From: a virus | Length of the DNA stretch: 23,289 bases | Direction: 5' to 3' (one strand) | Virus record (IMG/VR): IMGVR_UViG_3300037493_000213 | Location: 1-23,289 of that record | Shown here: piece by piece, positions 1 to 6,454 of the stretch | How positions within the stretch are numbered: the stretch's first letter is position 1 | Layout: each line of letters opens with the position of its first letter | The notes under the pieces: model-generated | The model's input: the letters and a program-made list of their open reading frames with translations, nothing else | Told to the model about the DNA's origin: nothing | Databases searched by the model: none | Translations under genes and position numbers: made by a program

Positions 1-12
1 TAGGGATTAACT

Positions 13-46
13 TGCAAATACTATAGGGGCAAACCCTTAGTTTGCA
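13..46. other. Imperfect long hairpin at left end of window
   Basis: Positions 13-18 (TGCAAA) pair with 41-46 (TTTGCA). Inside, CTA (21-23) pairs with TAG (38-40) and AGGG (25-28) with CCCT (34-37), around a GCAAA loop. With two small bulges this gives about 13 base pairs. There is no T-run after it, so it is not a typical terminator. It could be an RNA structure at the end of the preceding transcript or part of the repeat-rich control region. Function unknown. Confidence 0.35.
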
Positions 47-66
47 TGGATAGTTTGGATTTGACA

Positions 67-271
67 TGGACAACTAAAATCATGCGTGAATTGTCCACAG
101 AAAACCTATATACAACCTGACTATTTTCAGACTTATGGACAATATGGACAATAATTTATCTATTTGTTTTGGTAGATTAAAAAGTAATACTATATAGCTA
201 CACAGTAGGATATGGATCACGTTTGGCCAGCGACTTAAAATGTCTGTCCAAATTGTCCATATTGTCCATAA
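67..271. repeat. TGGACA/TGTCCA box cluster with 20-bp inverted repeat
   Basis: Seven copies of TGGACA or its complement lie at 67-72, 92-97, 136-141, 145-150, 245-250, 254-259 and 263-268. The copies at 136-150 and 254-268 form tandem 9-bp units (TATGGACAA twice; ATTGTCCAT twice). These make a perfect 20-bp inverted repeat, 133-152 against 252-271. An inner 11-bp inverted repeat (184-194 against 274-284) is nested with it, so the two strands could form a large cruciform. One box, TTGTCCACA at 91-99, is one mismatch from the DnaA box TTATCCACA. The setting is A+T-rich and non-coding, which suits a protein-binding control or replication region; that role is inferred. Confidence 0.7.
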
Positions 272-300
272 ACTATAGTATTACATACCCAAATGGCCAT

Positions 301-475
301 GTTAGTGCCCACTAACTTACCATGTTAGTGACCACTAACTAGGCTAAGTTAGTAAGCACTCACTTCGCCAAGTTAGTATGCACTAACATATAAATTTGAC
401 AAGTTAGTAGCCACTAACTTTCAGATGTAAGTGAGTGCTCACTAACCTGGCTGCTGTAAGTAAGTGCTTACTAAC
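301..475. repeat. Array of seven 16-bp palindromes (GTTAGTG-NN-CACTAAC)
   Basis: Copies start at 301, 324, 348, 372, 403, 431 and 460. Copies 1 and 2 are perfect 7-2-7 palindromes; 4, 5 and 6 differ at one half-site base; 3 and 7 are more diverged. Centres are 23, 24, 24, 31, 28 and 29 bp apart. The whole array is non-coding and lies upstream of the tRNA and terminase genes. Even-length palindromes with a 2-bp centre are typical binding sites for dimeric DNA-binding proteins. Candidate roles are an operator array, replication iterons, or a terminase recognition site comparable in position to the lambda cosB R sites. Which one is not decidable from sequence. Confidence 0.85.
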
Positions 476-652
476 TTAGGGGTGGGGGTAGGGCCGACGG
501 CCATGGGTCAACGGTGACGGAGGTTTCACGAACAATTTTTTTTATTTTTTAAAACCAAATCTCAAAGCCCAAAATTGTTGCCCACATGACCCACACTTTG
601 GTATATTCCAATCGCTGGCGCACAGTAACTGAGTTGAATATTGCTCCTTCTT
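476..652. other. Non-coding stretch between palindrome array and promoter
   Basis: This stretch holds a short palindrome GGCCGACGGCC (492-502), a T-rich run (536-550) and a weak GGTTT/AAACC pairing around it (522-526 with 552-556). No protein gene is convincing on either strand. The minus-strand reading frames here run into the antisense of the tRNA. The T-run after the G+C-rich palindrome could mark the end of an upstream transcript, but the 33-base gap between them makes this weak. Confidence 0.35.
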
Positions 653-658
653 TATAAT
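653..658 (+). promoter_or_regulatory. Candidate -10 box (TATAAT) for tRNA-terminase operon
   Basis: A perfect TATAAT lies 30 bases upstream of the tRNA 5' end, which predicts transcription starting near 665. No good TTGACA-like -35 is seen at 16-18 bp spacing; the nearest partial match, TTGAAT at 634-639, leaves only 13 bp. If real, this promoter may need an activator. It lies downstream of the palindrome array, so the array could serve it. Confidence 0.45.
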
Positions 659-688
659 TCTCAGAACTCCCTGCGCTAGCGCCCACAT

Positions 689-763
689 TGCGGGGTGGAG
701 AAGAAGTATCTCGTTGGGCCCATAACCCAAAGACCGCTGGTGCGAATCCAGCCCCCGCTACCA
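689..763 (+). tRNA. Initiator-type tRNA-Met (anticodon CAT), atypical elbow
   Basis: The 75-nt sequence folds into a full cloverleaf with CCA encoded at 761-763. Acceptor positions 2-7 (690-695) pair with 753-758. Position 1 (T689) faces T759 unpaired, matching the unpaired 1:72 ends of bacterial initiator tRNAs. The D stem is GAGA/TCTC, including the initiator-type A11:U24 pair. The anticodon stem has three G:C pairs (716-718 with 726-728) next to CAT (721-723). The T stem is five perfect pairs (736-740 with 748-752). Departures from normal: C instead of T at position 33, a 7-nt D loop (702-708) with no G18-G19 pair, and a T loop beginning TGC rather than TTC. The gene sits 17 nt before terS. 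Whether it is charged and works in initiation is unknown. Confidence 0.85.
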
Positions 764-780
764 TCCATTACACTCCGCAC

Positions 781-1230
781 ATGACGTTCCACAGCCTCCC
801 ATTTGAGCCGCGCAAGGTTGTCGCAACCGAAGCGCGGTTAAACAAAATCTACGACGCCGCCAAGCTGGGCTTGAAGGGCGACGCTTTAGCCTTAGCGTCC
901 GGCATGTTGCCGACCGAGTACCGGCAACTGTGTGAGCTAGACCCCATCGCGGACATGGCCGCGCAAAAAGGCAAAGCCGACGGCGAACTGGAGATGTCCA
1001 CCTGTCTGCACAAGGCAGCGCATGAAGGCGACGCCAAAGCGGCGTTGGCAATCCTCCAACACTCACACGGCTGGGTGGCCAAGCAATCCATCAGCATCGA
1101 TGTCGATCAGCGCATCAGCATCATCGGCGCGTTGCGCCAAGCAGAGTCACGGGTTATTGATGTGATCGCCCACGAACCGAGTCCCATGCTGAAACAGGAA
1201 CTAAATGCAGAACACCATCTACAGCGCTGA
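781..1230 (+). CDS. Terminase small subunit (TerS)
   Basis: Predicted small terminase, 149 residues. It would bind packaging-site DNA and bring the large subunit to it. Residues about 15-50 look like the helix-turn-helix of small terminases. The middle then carries a stretch typical of this protein type: a GKADGELE segment followed by an AxxGDxxAAxxxLxxxxGW pattern ending near GWVAKQ. The frame is open back to a TTG at 688, but that would run through the tRNA, so the ATG at 781 is chosen. No Shine-Dalgarno is visible; the ATG follows the tRNA 3' end by 17 nt. The end overlaps terL by 26 bp. The assignment rests on the fold pattern and on the adjacent large subunit. Confidence 0.8.
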   Translation: MTFHSLPFEPRKVVATEARLNKIYDAAKLGLKGDALALASGMLPTEYRQLCELDPIADMAAQKGKADGELEMSTCLHKAAHEGDAKAALAILQHSHGWVAKQSISIDVDQRISIIGALRQAESRVIDVIAHEPSPMLKQELNAEHHLQR

Positions 1231-2728
1231 AGACGAAACCGAATTGATGGCGCGGCTATGGTCGCCCCAGATCAAGGACAACCCGCTGGCGTTTGTGATG
1301 TTCGCGTTTCCGTGGGGCGTCAAGGGTACGCCGCTGGAGCACTTCCAAGGGCCGCGCAAATGGCAACGCGAAGTGCTGCTGGATATTGCCGAACACATCA
1401 AACTGAACCAGAAAAAGCTGGACTTTGACGTGCTGCAAGAGGCAATATCGTCTGGCCGTGGTATTGGTAAGTCGGCCTTAGTGTCATGGCTAACTATCTG
1501 GATGCTGGCGACAAGGATTGGCTCGACGACCATCATCTCGGCCAACTCGGAGTCCCAGCTCCGCAGTATCACCTGGGCCGAGATCACCAAGTGGCTGGCG
1601 ATGTCGATCAACAGCCACTGGTTTGAGGTGTCAGCAACTAGAGTGATGCCAGCCAAGTGGCTGACTGAGCTTGTGGAGCGTGATTTGAAAAAGGGCACCC
1701 GCTACTGGGGCGTCGAAGGGCGCTTATGGTCAGCGGAAAACCCAGATGCGTACGCTGGTGTGCACAATTTCGACGGTGTTTTGGTGATTTTTGACGAAGC
1801 ATCAGGTATTGACGACTCTATTTGGGCGGTTACTGGCGGTTTTTTCACAGAAAACACGCCAAATCGCTTCTGGCTGGCCTTTTCCAACCCGCGCCGCAAT
1901 ACGGGGTACTTCTACGAAGCGTTTAACAGCAAAAGAGAGTTCTGGCGCACGAAAGTGGTGGACGCGCGCACGGTCGAGGGCACTGACAAGCAGGTCTACG
2001 AGCGGATCATCGCGGAATATGGGCCAGACTCGGCGCAGGCGCACGTCGAGGTGTACGGTCAGTTCCCCAACGCGGGGGATGATCAGTTCATCGGGGCTGA
2101 CATCGTGGACGACGCCATGAAGCGGACGAAATACCAAGATCAGAGTGCGCCGATAGTGATCGGTGTAGACCCCGCACGGTTTGGAGCGGACGCAACGGTG
2201 ATCGCGGTGCGGCAAGGTCGGGATATTGTGAAGATCATGCGGCATCGAGGGGACGACACCATGACGGTGGTCGGGCATGTGATCGAAGCGATTGATGAGT
2301 TCAAGCCGACGTTGGTCGTGATCGACGAAGGTGGCTTGGGCGCGGGGATCGTGGATCGGCTCAAGGAGCAGCGGTACAAGATCAAGGGCGTGAACTTCGG
2401 AAACAAGGCAAAGAACCCCGTCATGTATGGCAATATGCGCGCGCAGATGTGGGGCGACATGCGCGATTGGCTCAAGACGGCGAGCATTCCGAACGACAGG
2501 TTCTTGAAAACGGACTTGATTTCGCCTATGATGAAGCCTGATTCACGTGGAACAATTTTTCTGGAAAGCAAGAAAGACATGAAGTCGCGTGGGCTAGCGT
2601 CACCAGATGCCGCCGACGCAATTGCTGTTACATTTGCGTTTCCTGTAGCACATCGGCAATATGTTGAGCCAACCCGCCGCGTGAACGCGCAAGGCAGTGG
2701 AGTCAACGCATCATGGATGGGATCATAA
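1205..2728 (+). CDS. Terminase large subunit (TerL), ATPase and nuclease
   Basis: Motor of DNA packaging, 507 residues, a normal length. The ATPase half shows Walker A SGRGIGKS at residues 83-90 and Walker B VLVIFDE at 192-198, with the catalytic acidic pair D197-E198. The RNase H-like nuclease half shows the metal-binding acids expected: D322 in GVDPAR, D374 in VVIDEGG, and D468/D471 in SPDAADA. Cleavage and ATP-driven translocation into the prohead through the portal follow from the family. The start overlaps terS by 26 bp, indicating translational coupling. No domain is missing. Confidence 0.97.
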   Translation: MQNTIYSAEDETELMARLWSPQIKDNPLAFVMFAFPWGVKGTPLEHFQGPRKWQREVLLDIAEHIKLNQKKLDFDVLQEAISSGRGIGKSALVSWLTIWMLATRIGSTTIISANSESQLRSITWAEITKWLAMSINSHWFEVSATRVMPAKWLTELVERDLKKGTRYWGVEGRLWSAENPDAYAGVHNFDGVLVIFDEASGIDDSIWAVTGGFFTENTPNRFWLAFSNPRRNTGYFYEAFNSKREFWRTKVVDARTVEGTDKQVYERIIAEYGPDSAQAHVEVYGQFPNAGDDQFIGADIVDDAMKRTKYQDQSAPIVIGVDPARFGADATVIAVRQGRDIVKIMRHRGDDTMTVVGHVIEAIDEFKPTLVVIDEGGLGAGIVDRLKEQRYKIKGVNFGNKAKNPVMYGNMRAQMWGDMRDWLKTASIPNDRFLKTDLISPMMKPDSRGTIFLESKKDMKSRGLASPDAADAIAVTFAFPVAHRQYVEPTRRVNAQGSGVNASWMGS

Positions 2729-2729
2729 A

Positions 2730-2747
2730 ATGGCGAAGAAAAAATAA
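2730..2747 (+). other. Five-codon mini-ORF (MAKKK) coupled to portal start
   Basis: An ATG at 2730 opens a five-codon frame reading MAKKK. It ends in TAA (2745-2747), whose last base is the first base of the portal ATG. It starts two bases after the terL stop and fills the whole gap. It could be a remnant of a short lysine-rich gene or a device for re-initiation at the portal, which has only a weak purine-rich leader. No evidence shows that the peptide is made. Confidence 0.25.
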
Positions 2748-4951
2748 TGGACTACACAGGCATAGCCGCAGCCGGTGCTGTGGCCAACGGCGGCAAGCAA
2801 AAAGGCTCAGAATCTAATGTCTTGGCGACTGCTCGCTCGCGTTTGGACATGGCCATTGGCGCGCTGTCTGAGTCTCGTCAAGATGAGATTGATGACCTGA
2901 AGTTCTACGCTGGCTCACCCGACAATCGCTGGCAGTGGCCAGCGGATGTGCTGGCCACCCGTGGCGCTGTGCAGGGTCAGACAATCAACGCCAGACCGTG
3001 CCTGACGATCAATAAGCTGCCCCAGCACGTCAGACAAGTAACCAATGACCAAAGGCAGAACCGCCCAAGTGGCAAAGTTATCCCAGCCGATGACCACGCA
3101 GACATTGAAGTCGCAGAAATCTTCAACGGCATGGTCAGGCACATCGAATACATCAGCGACGCTGACGTCGCCTACGATACGGCGTGTGAAAACCAAGTCT
3201 CCTACGGCGAAGGCTACATCCGCATCCTGACCGAATACTGCGACGAAAACACGTTTGACCAAGACATCAAGATTGGCCGTGTTCGCAACTCATTCAGCGT
3301 CTACATGGATCCAACGATCCAAGACCCGACCGGCGCGGACGCCAATTGGTGCTTCATTACTGAAGACATCACCAAAGACGAATACCAGCGGATGTACCCC
3401 GACTCTGCGCCCATCACCACCTTGCAAACGCTGGGTGTGGGTGACCAAAATTTGAGCCAATGGCTCATGGAAGACACTGTCCGCGTTGCTGATTACTACT
3501 ATGTAGATTACGACAAAGCAACGCTTAACCTGTACCCTGGGAACGTGACCGCATTTGAAGGCACCCTAGAGGACAAACAACTGAAAGCAATTTATGGCAA
3601 GCCTAAAAAATCTCGTGAATCTGATCGTGTCAAAATTAAATACTGCAAGATTAATGGTTATGAAATTCTTGAAGAACGCGATTGGGCGGGGAAATACATC
3701 CCCGTAGTTCGCATTGTTGGCAATGAATTTGAGGTCGATGGCCGCTTGTACGTGTCTGGCCTTGTGCGTAACGCCAAGGATGCCCAGCGCATGTACAACT
3801 ACTGGGTAAGCCAAGAAGCCGAAATGCTAGCGTTGGCACCCAAGGCACCGTTCATTGGCTACGGCGGCCAGTTTGAAGGTTATGAGACTCAGTGGAAGAC
3901 AGCCAACACGACCAACTGGCCGTATTTGGAAGTCAACCCAGACGTGACCGACGGCCAAGGTGCGGTGTTGCCGTTGCCTGCCCGTGCCCAGCCGCCAATG
4001 GCGTCGAGTGGTCTGTTGCAAGCCAAAGCTGGCGCGTCTGAAGACATCAAAGCGTCTACTGGCCAATACAACGCATCCTTGGGTATGACATCCAACGAGC
4101 GCAGCGGCAAAGCCATTTTGGCTCGCCAGCGCGAGGGCGATGTGGGCACTTACCACTACGGCGACAACTTGGCTCGCGGTGTGCGTCACATTGTGCGCCA
4201 GTTGGTGGACTTGATCCCCAAGGTGTACGACACCCAGCGCGTGGCTCGCATTATTGGTGTGGACGGTGAAACCGACATGGTCAAGTTAAACCCTGACCAA
4301 CCTGAAGCCGTTCGCAAGATTACCGATCAGAACAACCCTGACATCGTGATCGACAAAATCTACAACCCCAACGTCGGCAAGTACGATGTGGTGGTGGCGA
4401 CCGGCCCAGGCTACGCAACCAAACGCCAAGAAGCGTTGGAAGCAATGGCTCAACTGTTGCAGGGTAATCCGCAACTGTGGTCTGTGGCCGGTGACCTGTT
4501 CGTGAAGAACATGGACTGGCCTGGTGCTCAAGAGATGGCCAAGCGGTTTGCCAAGACCATCGATCCTAAGCTCATGGAAGACGGCGACAAGCCACCAGAG
4601 TTGCAAGCGGCTGAACAGCAGATGCAGGCGATGGGTCAAGAGCTTGATCAACTGCATGAAATGCTTAAGAACGTCGGCAAGTCGATTGAAGCGCAAGACA
4701 TGCAGCGCAAAGATTTTGAAGCTGAAGTTAAGATGTACGAAGCCGAAACCAAGCGGATCGCTGCGGTGCAGGCAGGCATGAGCGAGCAACAGATTCAAGA
4801 TATTGCCATGGGCGTGGTTGCTGCGGCGATGGAATCGCAAAATATGGCTAATGAAATGCCTGAGATGCGTGAAGAGTCTATGCCTATGGAGATGATGCCA
4901 CCAGAGCAAGAAATGATGCCACCTGAACAACAAATGGGAATGCCACAATGA
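2747..4951 (+). CDS. Portal protein (P22-like)
   Basis: Dodecameric portal at the head vertex, 734 residues, similar in size to P22 gp1. The early segment reads as a long alpha/beta protein with the DEIDDLKFYAGSPDNRW and VTNDQRQNRPSGKV motifs common near the N-terminus of P22-type portals. The last part (about residues 614-700) is rich in Gln, Glu and Lys and predicted to be coiled coil, as expected for the barrel. The end (about 700-734) is unusually rich in Met, Pro and Glu. The start follows the terL stop by 18 bp and overlaps the MAKKK mini-ORF stop. The end overlaps the next gene as ATGA. The position between terL and the scaffold supports the call. Confidence 0.93.
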   Translation: MDYTGIAAAGAVANGGKQKGSESNVLATARSRLDMAIGALSESRQDEIDDLKFYAGSPDNRWQWPADVLATRGAVQGQTINARPCLTINKLPQHVRQVTNDQRQNRPSGKVIPADDHADIEVAEIFNGMVRHIEYISDADVAYDTACENQVSYGEGYIRILTEYCDENTFDQDIKIGRVRNSFSVYMDPTIQDPTGADANWCFITEDITKDEYQRMYPDSAPITTLQTLGVGDQNLSQWLMEDTVRVADYYYVDYDKATLNLYPGNVTAFEGTLEDKQLKAIYGKPKKSRESDRVKIKYCKINGYEILEERDWAGKYIPVVRIVGNEFEVDGRLYVSGLVRNAKDAQRMYNYWVSQEAEMLALAPKAPFIGYGGQFEGYETQWKTANTTNWPYLEVNPDVTDGQGAVLPLPARAQPPMASSGLLQAKAGASEDIKASTGQYNASLGMTSNERSGKAILARQREGDVGTYHYGDNLARGVRHIVRQLVDLIPKVYDTQRVARIIGVDGETDMVKLNPDQPEAVRKITDQNNPDIVIDKIYNPNVGKYDVVVATGPGYATKRQEALEAMAQLLQGNPQLWSVAGDLFVKNMDWPGAQEMAKRFAKTIDPKLMEDGDKPPELQAAEQQMQAMGQELDQLHEMLKNVGKSIEAQDMQRKDFEAEVKMYEAETKRIAAVQAGMSEQQIQDIAMGVVAAAMESQNMANEMPEMREESMPMEMMPPEQEMMPPEQQMGMPQ

Positions 4952-5316
4952 CACACAAAGCCGCTGATTTTTTAGGCTTGCTGTTTCTAGCACGGGACGT
5001 GGCGCACAGCGTTCATTTGAACACCCGCAGCTTCAGCAAGCACGACGCACTTAATATTTTCTATGCTCGCATTGTTGGCGCAGCAGATGATTTTGCTGAA
5101 GCGTACCAAGGCCGTCATGGTTTGATTGGCCCAATCACTTTGCATTCGGCAAAGAAGACTTCCAACATCATTGAGTTTTTAGAAAGCTCGTTGGCTGAAA
5201 TTGAAGAGGCTCGGTATAAGGTTGCCGACAAGTCAGATTCGTCATTGCAACAGTTGATAGATAATATTGTTGAAATCTATCTTCGCACTTTGTACAAACT
5301 GAAATACTTAGCATAA
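4948..5316 (+). CDS. Small Dps/ferritin-like four-helix protein
   Basis: Protein of 122 residues in a family widespread in phages and usually left unnamed (it resembles the DUF5856 type). Predicted all-helical. Residues H20, H32, D47 and E51 have spacings of 12, 15 and 4. This is exactly the spacing of the E. coli Dps ferroxidase ligands H51, H63, D78 and E82. The local DDFAE (47-51) resembles Dps DTMAE, and the residue before H20 is Ala as in Dps. A ferritin-like fold with iron or peroxide handling, or DNA association, is inferred from this. The protein is shorter than Dps (about 165 residues) and lacks a Lys-rich DNA-binding tail. It starts on the portal stop (ATGA) and lies in the head operon, so it may be packaged or be a late host-protection protein. 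Confidence 0.6.
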   Translation: MTHKAADFLGLLFLARDVAHSVHLNTRSFSKHDALNIFYARIVGAADDFAEAYQGRHGLIGPITLHSAKKTSNIIEFLESSLAEIEEARYKVADKSDSSLQQLIDNIVEIYLRTLYKLKYLA

Positions 5317-5325
5317 GGACACATC

Positions 5326-5601
5326 ATGGCAAATTACAGAGCTCTCACTGCCACGGCACAAGTAAAAGTTGGTGCGGGCAAACTCAAAGGCATTTTCGTC
5401 AGTTCTGGCACTTTACCAACTGTCGCTGTGTATGACAGCGACACGGCTAGCACCAGCGGCACCACATTGATTGCTCAGTTTACCGCTGCTGCTCCAGGCA
5501 ACTACCCGTTGCCAGGCGACGAAGCAGGCGTATTCTTTAGCAAAGGGCTTTACGTTGTATTGGGTGGAACAAGCCCAGTTGCAACAGTTTTGTTTGATTA
5601 A
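5326..5601 (+). CDS. Small beta-rich head protein (possible decoration protein)
   Basis: Ninety-one residues, dominated by short beta-prone stretches with Gly, Thr and Val, and no hydrophobic membrane segment. No catalytic motif is visible. It has a good Shine-Dalgarno (AAGGA before the ATG) nine bases after the preceding stop and sits between the portal and scaffold genes. Small beta proteins here are often head decoration or capsid-associated proteins, but that role is inferred from position and composition. No specific family is recognised with confidence. Confidence 0.65.
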   Translation: MANYRALTATAQVKVGAGKLKGIFVSSGTLPTVAVYDSDTASTSGTTLIAQFTAAAPGNYPLPGDEAGVFFSKGLYVVLGGTSPVATVLFD

Positions 5602-5606
5602 CTGTA

Positions 5607-5638
5607 CTGGTGCGGATCACCAGGGAATCTTAGGATTC
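5607..5638 (+). promoter_or_regulatory. Two tandem RNA hairpins at scaffold ribosome site
   Basis: CTGGTG (5607-5612) pairs with CACCAG (5618-5623) around CGGAT. GAATC (5625-5629) then pairs with GATTC (5634-5638) around TTAG. The only Shine-Dalgarno for the scaffold gene, AGGA at 5632-5635, lies across the loop and stem of the second hairpin, seven bases before the ATG. The structure could limit scaffold translation. P22 scaffold is known to control its own synthesis, so a control element here is plausible but unproven. Confidence 0.45.
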
Positions 5639-5642
5639 AAAA

Positions 5643-6431
5643 ATGACTGAAGAAGTCCAACAACCCTTAGCGGAAGTAGACTCCGCGCCCGCAGCAGTAG
5701 TGACGGCCACTCCTGAAGCAAATGTAGTTGCGCCGGAAGTCGCTGATGAAGCAAAAGAGTCGAGGGTTTTTACCCAAGATGAACTTGATGCAGCAATTGG
5801 CAAAAGGCTTGCAAGAGAACAACGTAAGTGGGAAAGAGAGCAGACTCAACGCCAAGCGGAAACGCAAACGCTGAGAGCGCCAGCAAGTATCCCGTCAGTC
5901 GATCAGTTTGAAAGCACTGAAGCCTATGCAGACGCATTGGCCTACCAGAAAGCTGAACAACTGCTTGCCCAGCGAGAACAAGCACGGCAGCAATCTGCAA
6001 TTCTTGATGCTTATCACGAACAGGAAGAAGAAGCGCGGGCTAAATATGATGACTTTGAACAAGTCGCATACAACCCAAAACTTCCCATTACTGACGTGAT
6101 GGCTGAGTCGATCCGAGCCTCGGACATAGGCCCTGAAGTAGCTTACTACCTCGGTGCCAACCCCAAGGAAGCGGAACGAATCTCTCGTCTTGCGCCTATC
6201 GTGCAGGCTAAAGAAATTGGGAGAATTGAGGCCAAAATGGCCAGTGATCCTCCCGTGAAACGAACCACGTCTGCGCCAGCACCGATTTCGCCTGTCACTG
6301 CTCGCTCTTCTGGGGGCCCAGCCTATGACACTACTGATCCACGGTCTACCAAGACCATGACGGATTCGCAGTGGATTGAAGCTGAAAGAGTAAGACAACG
6401 AAAAAAGTGGGAAGCACAAGCCAACCGCTAA
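5643..6431 (+). CDS. Scaffolding protein
   Basis: Head assembly chaperone of 262 residues. It is acidic at the N-terminus and strongly charged throughout. Long Gln/Glu/Arg/Ala helices predict coiled coil at about residues 45-80 and 100-140. The FTQDELDAAIGKRLAREQ segment is typical of phage scaffolds, which fill the prohead and are released or degraded before packaging. The C-terminus is basic (RQRKKWEAQANR), as expected for a coat-binding end. It lies directly upstream of the coat gene, the usual order. The start is set by an AGGA motif seven bases before the ATG, within a hairpin. Confidence 0.88.
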   Translation: MTEEVQQPLAEVDSAPAAVVTATPEANVVAPEVADEAKESRVFTQDELDAAIGKRLAREQRKWEREQTQRQAETQTLRAPASIPSVDQFESTEAYADALAYQKAEQLLAQREQARQQSAILDAYHEQEEEARAKYDDFEQVAYNPKLPITDVMAESIRASDIGPEVAYYLGANPKEAERISRLAPIVQAKEIGRIEAKMASDPPVKRTTSAPAPISPVTARSSGGPAYDTTDPRSTKTMTDSQWIEAERVRQRKKWEAQANR

Positions 6432-6454
6432 ATAATTTTTAAAGGACTTTTTTC

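Noticed and set aside
91-99. DnaA box TTGTCCACA
   Set aside because: Only one near match exists and it belongs to the wider TGTCCA box family, so it is not counted as a DnaA site on its own.
301-475. CRISPR array
   Set aside because: Repeats are 16-bp palindromes with variable, very short gaps (7-15 bp); there are no spacers of normal length and no cas genes.
542-764. Two minus-strand frames of 62 and 71 codons
   Set aside because: Their first parts are the antisense of the tRNA, a common source of false proteins, and the remainder shows no recognisable motif or ribosome site.
688-780. N-terminal extension of TerS from a TTG at 688
   Set aside because: It would translate through the whole tRNA gene. 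The ATG at 781 gives a normal small-terminase length and fold pattern.
4286-4993. Minus-strand frame of 235 codons opposite the portal
   Set aside because: The His/Leu-rich product mirrors the Met/Gln/Glu-rich portal C-terminus on the other strand, as expected for a shadow frame.
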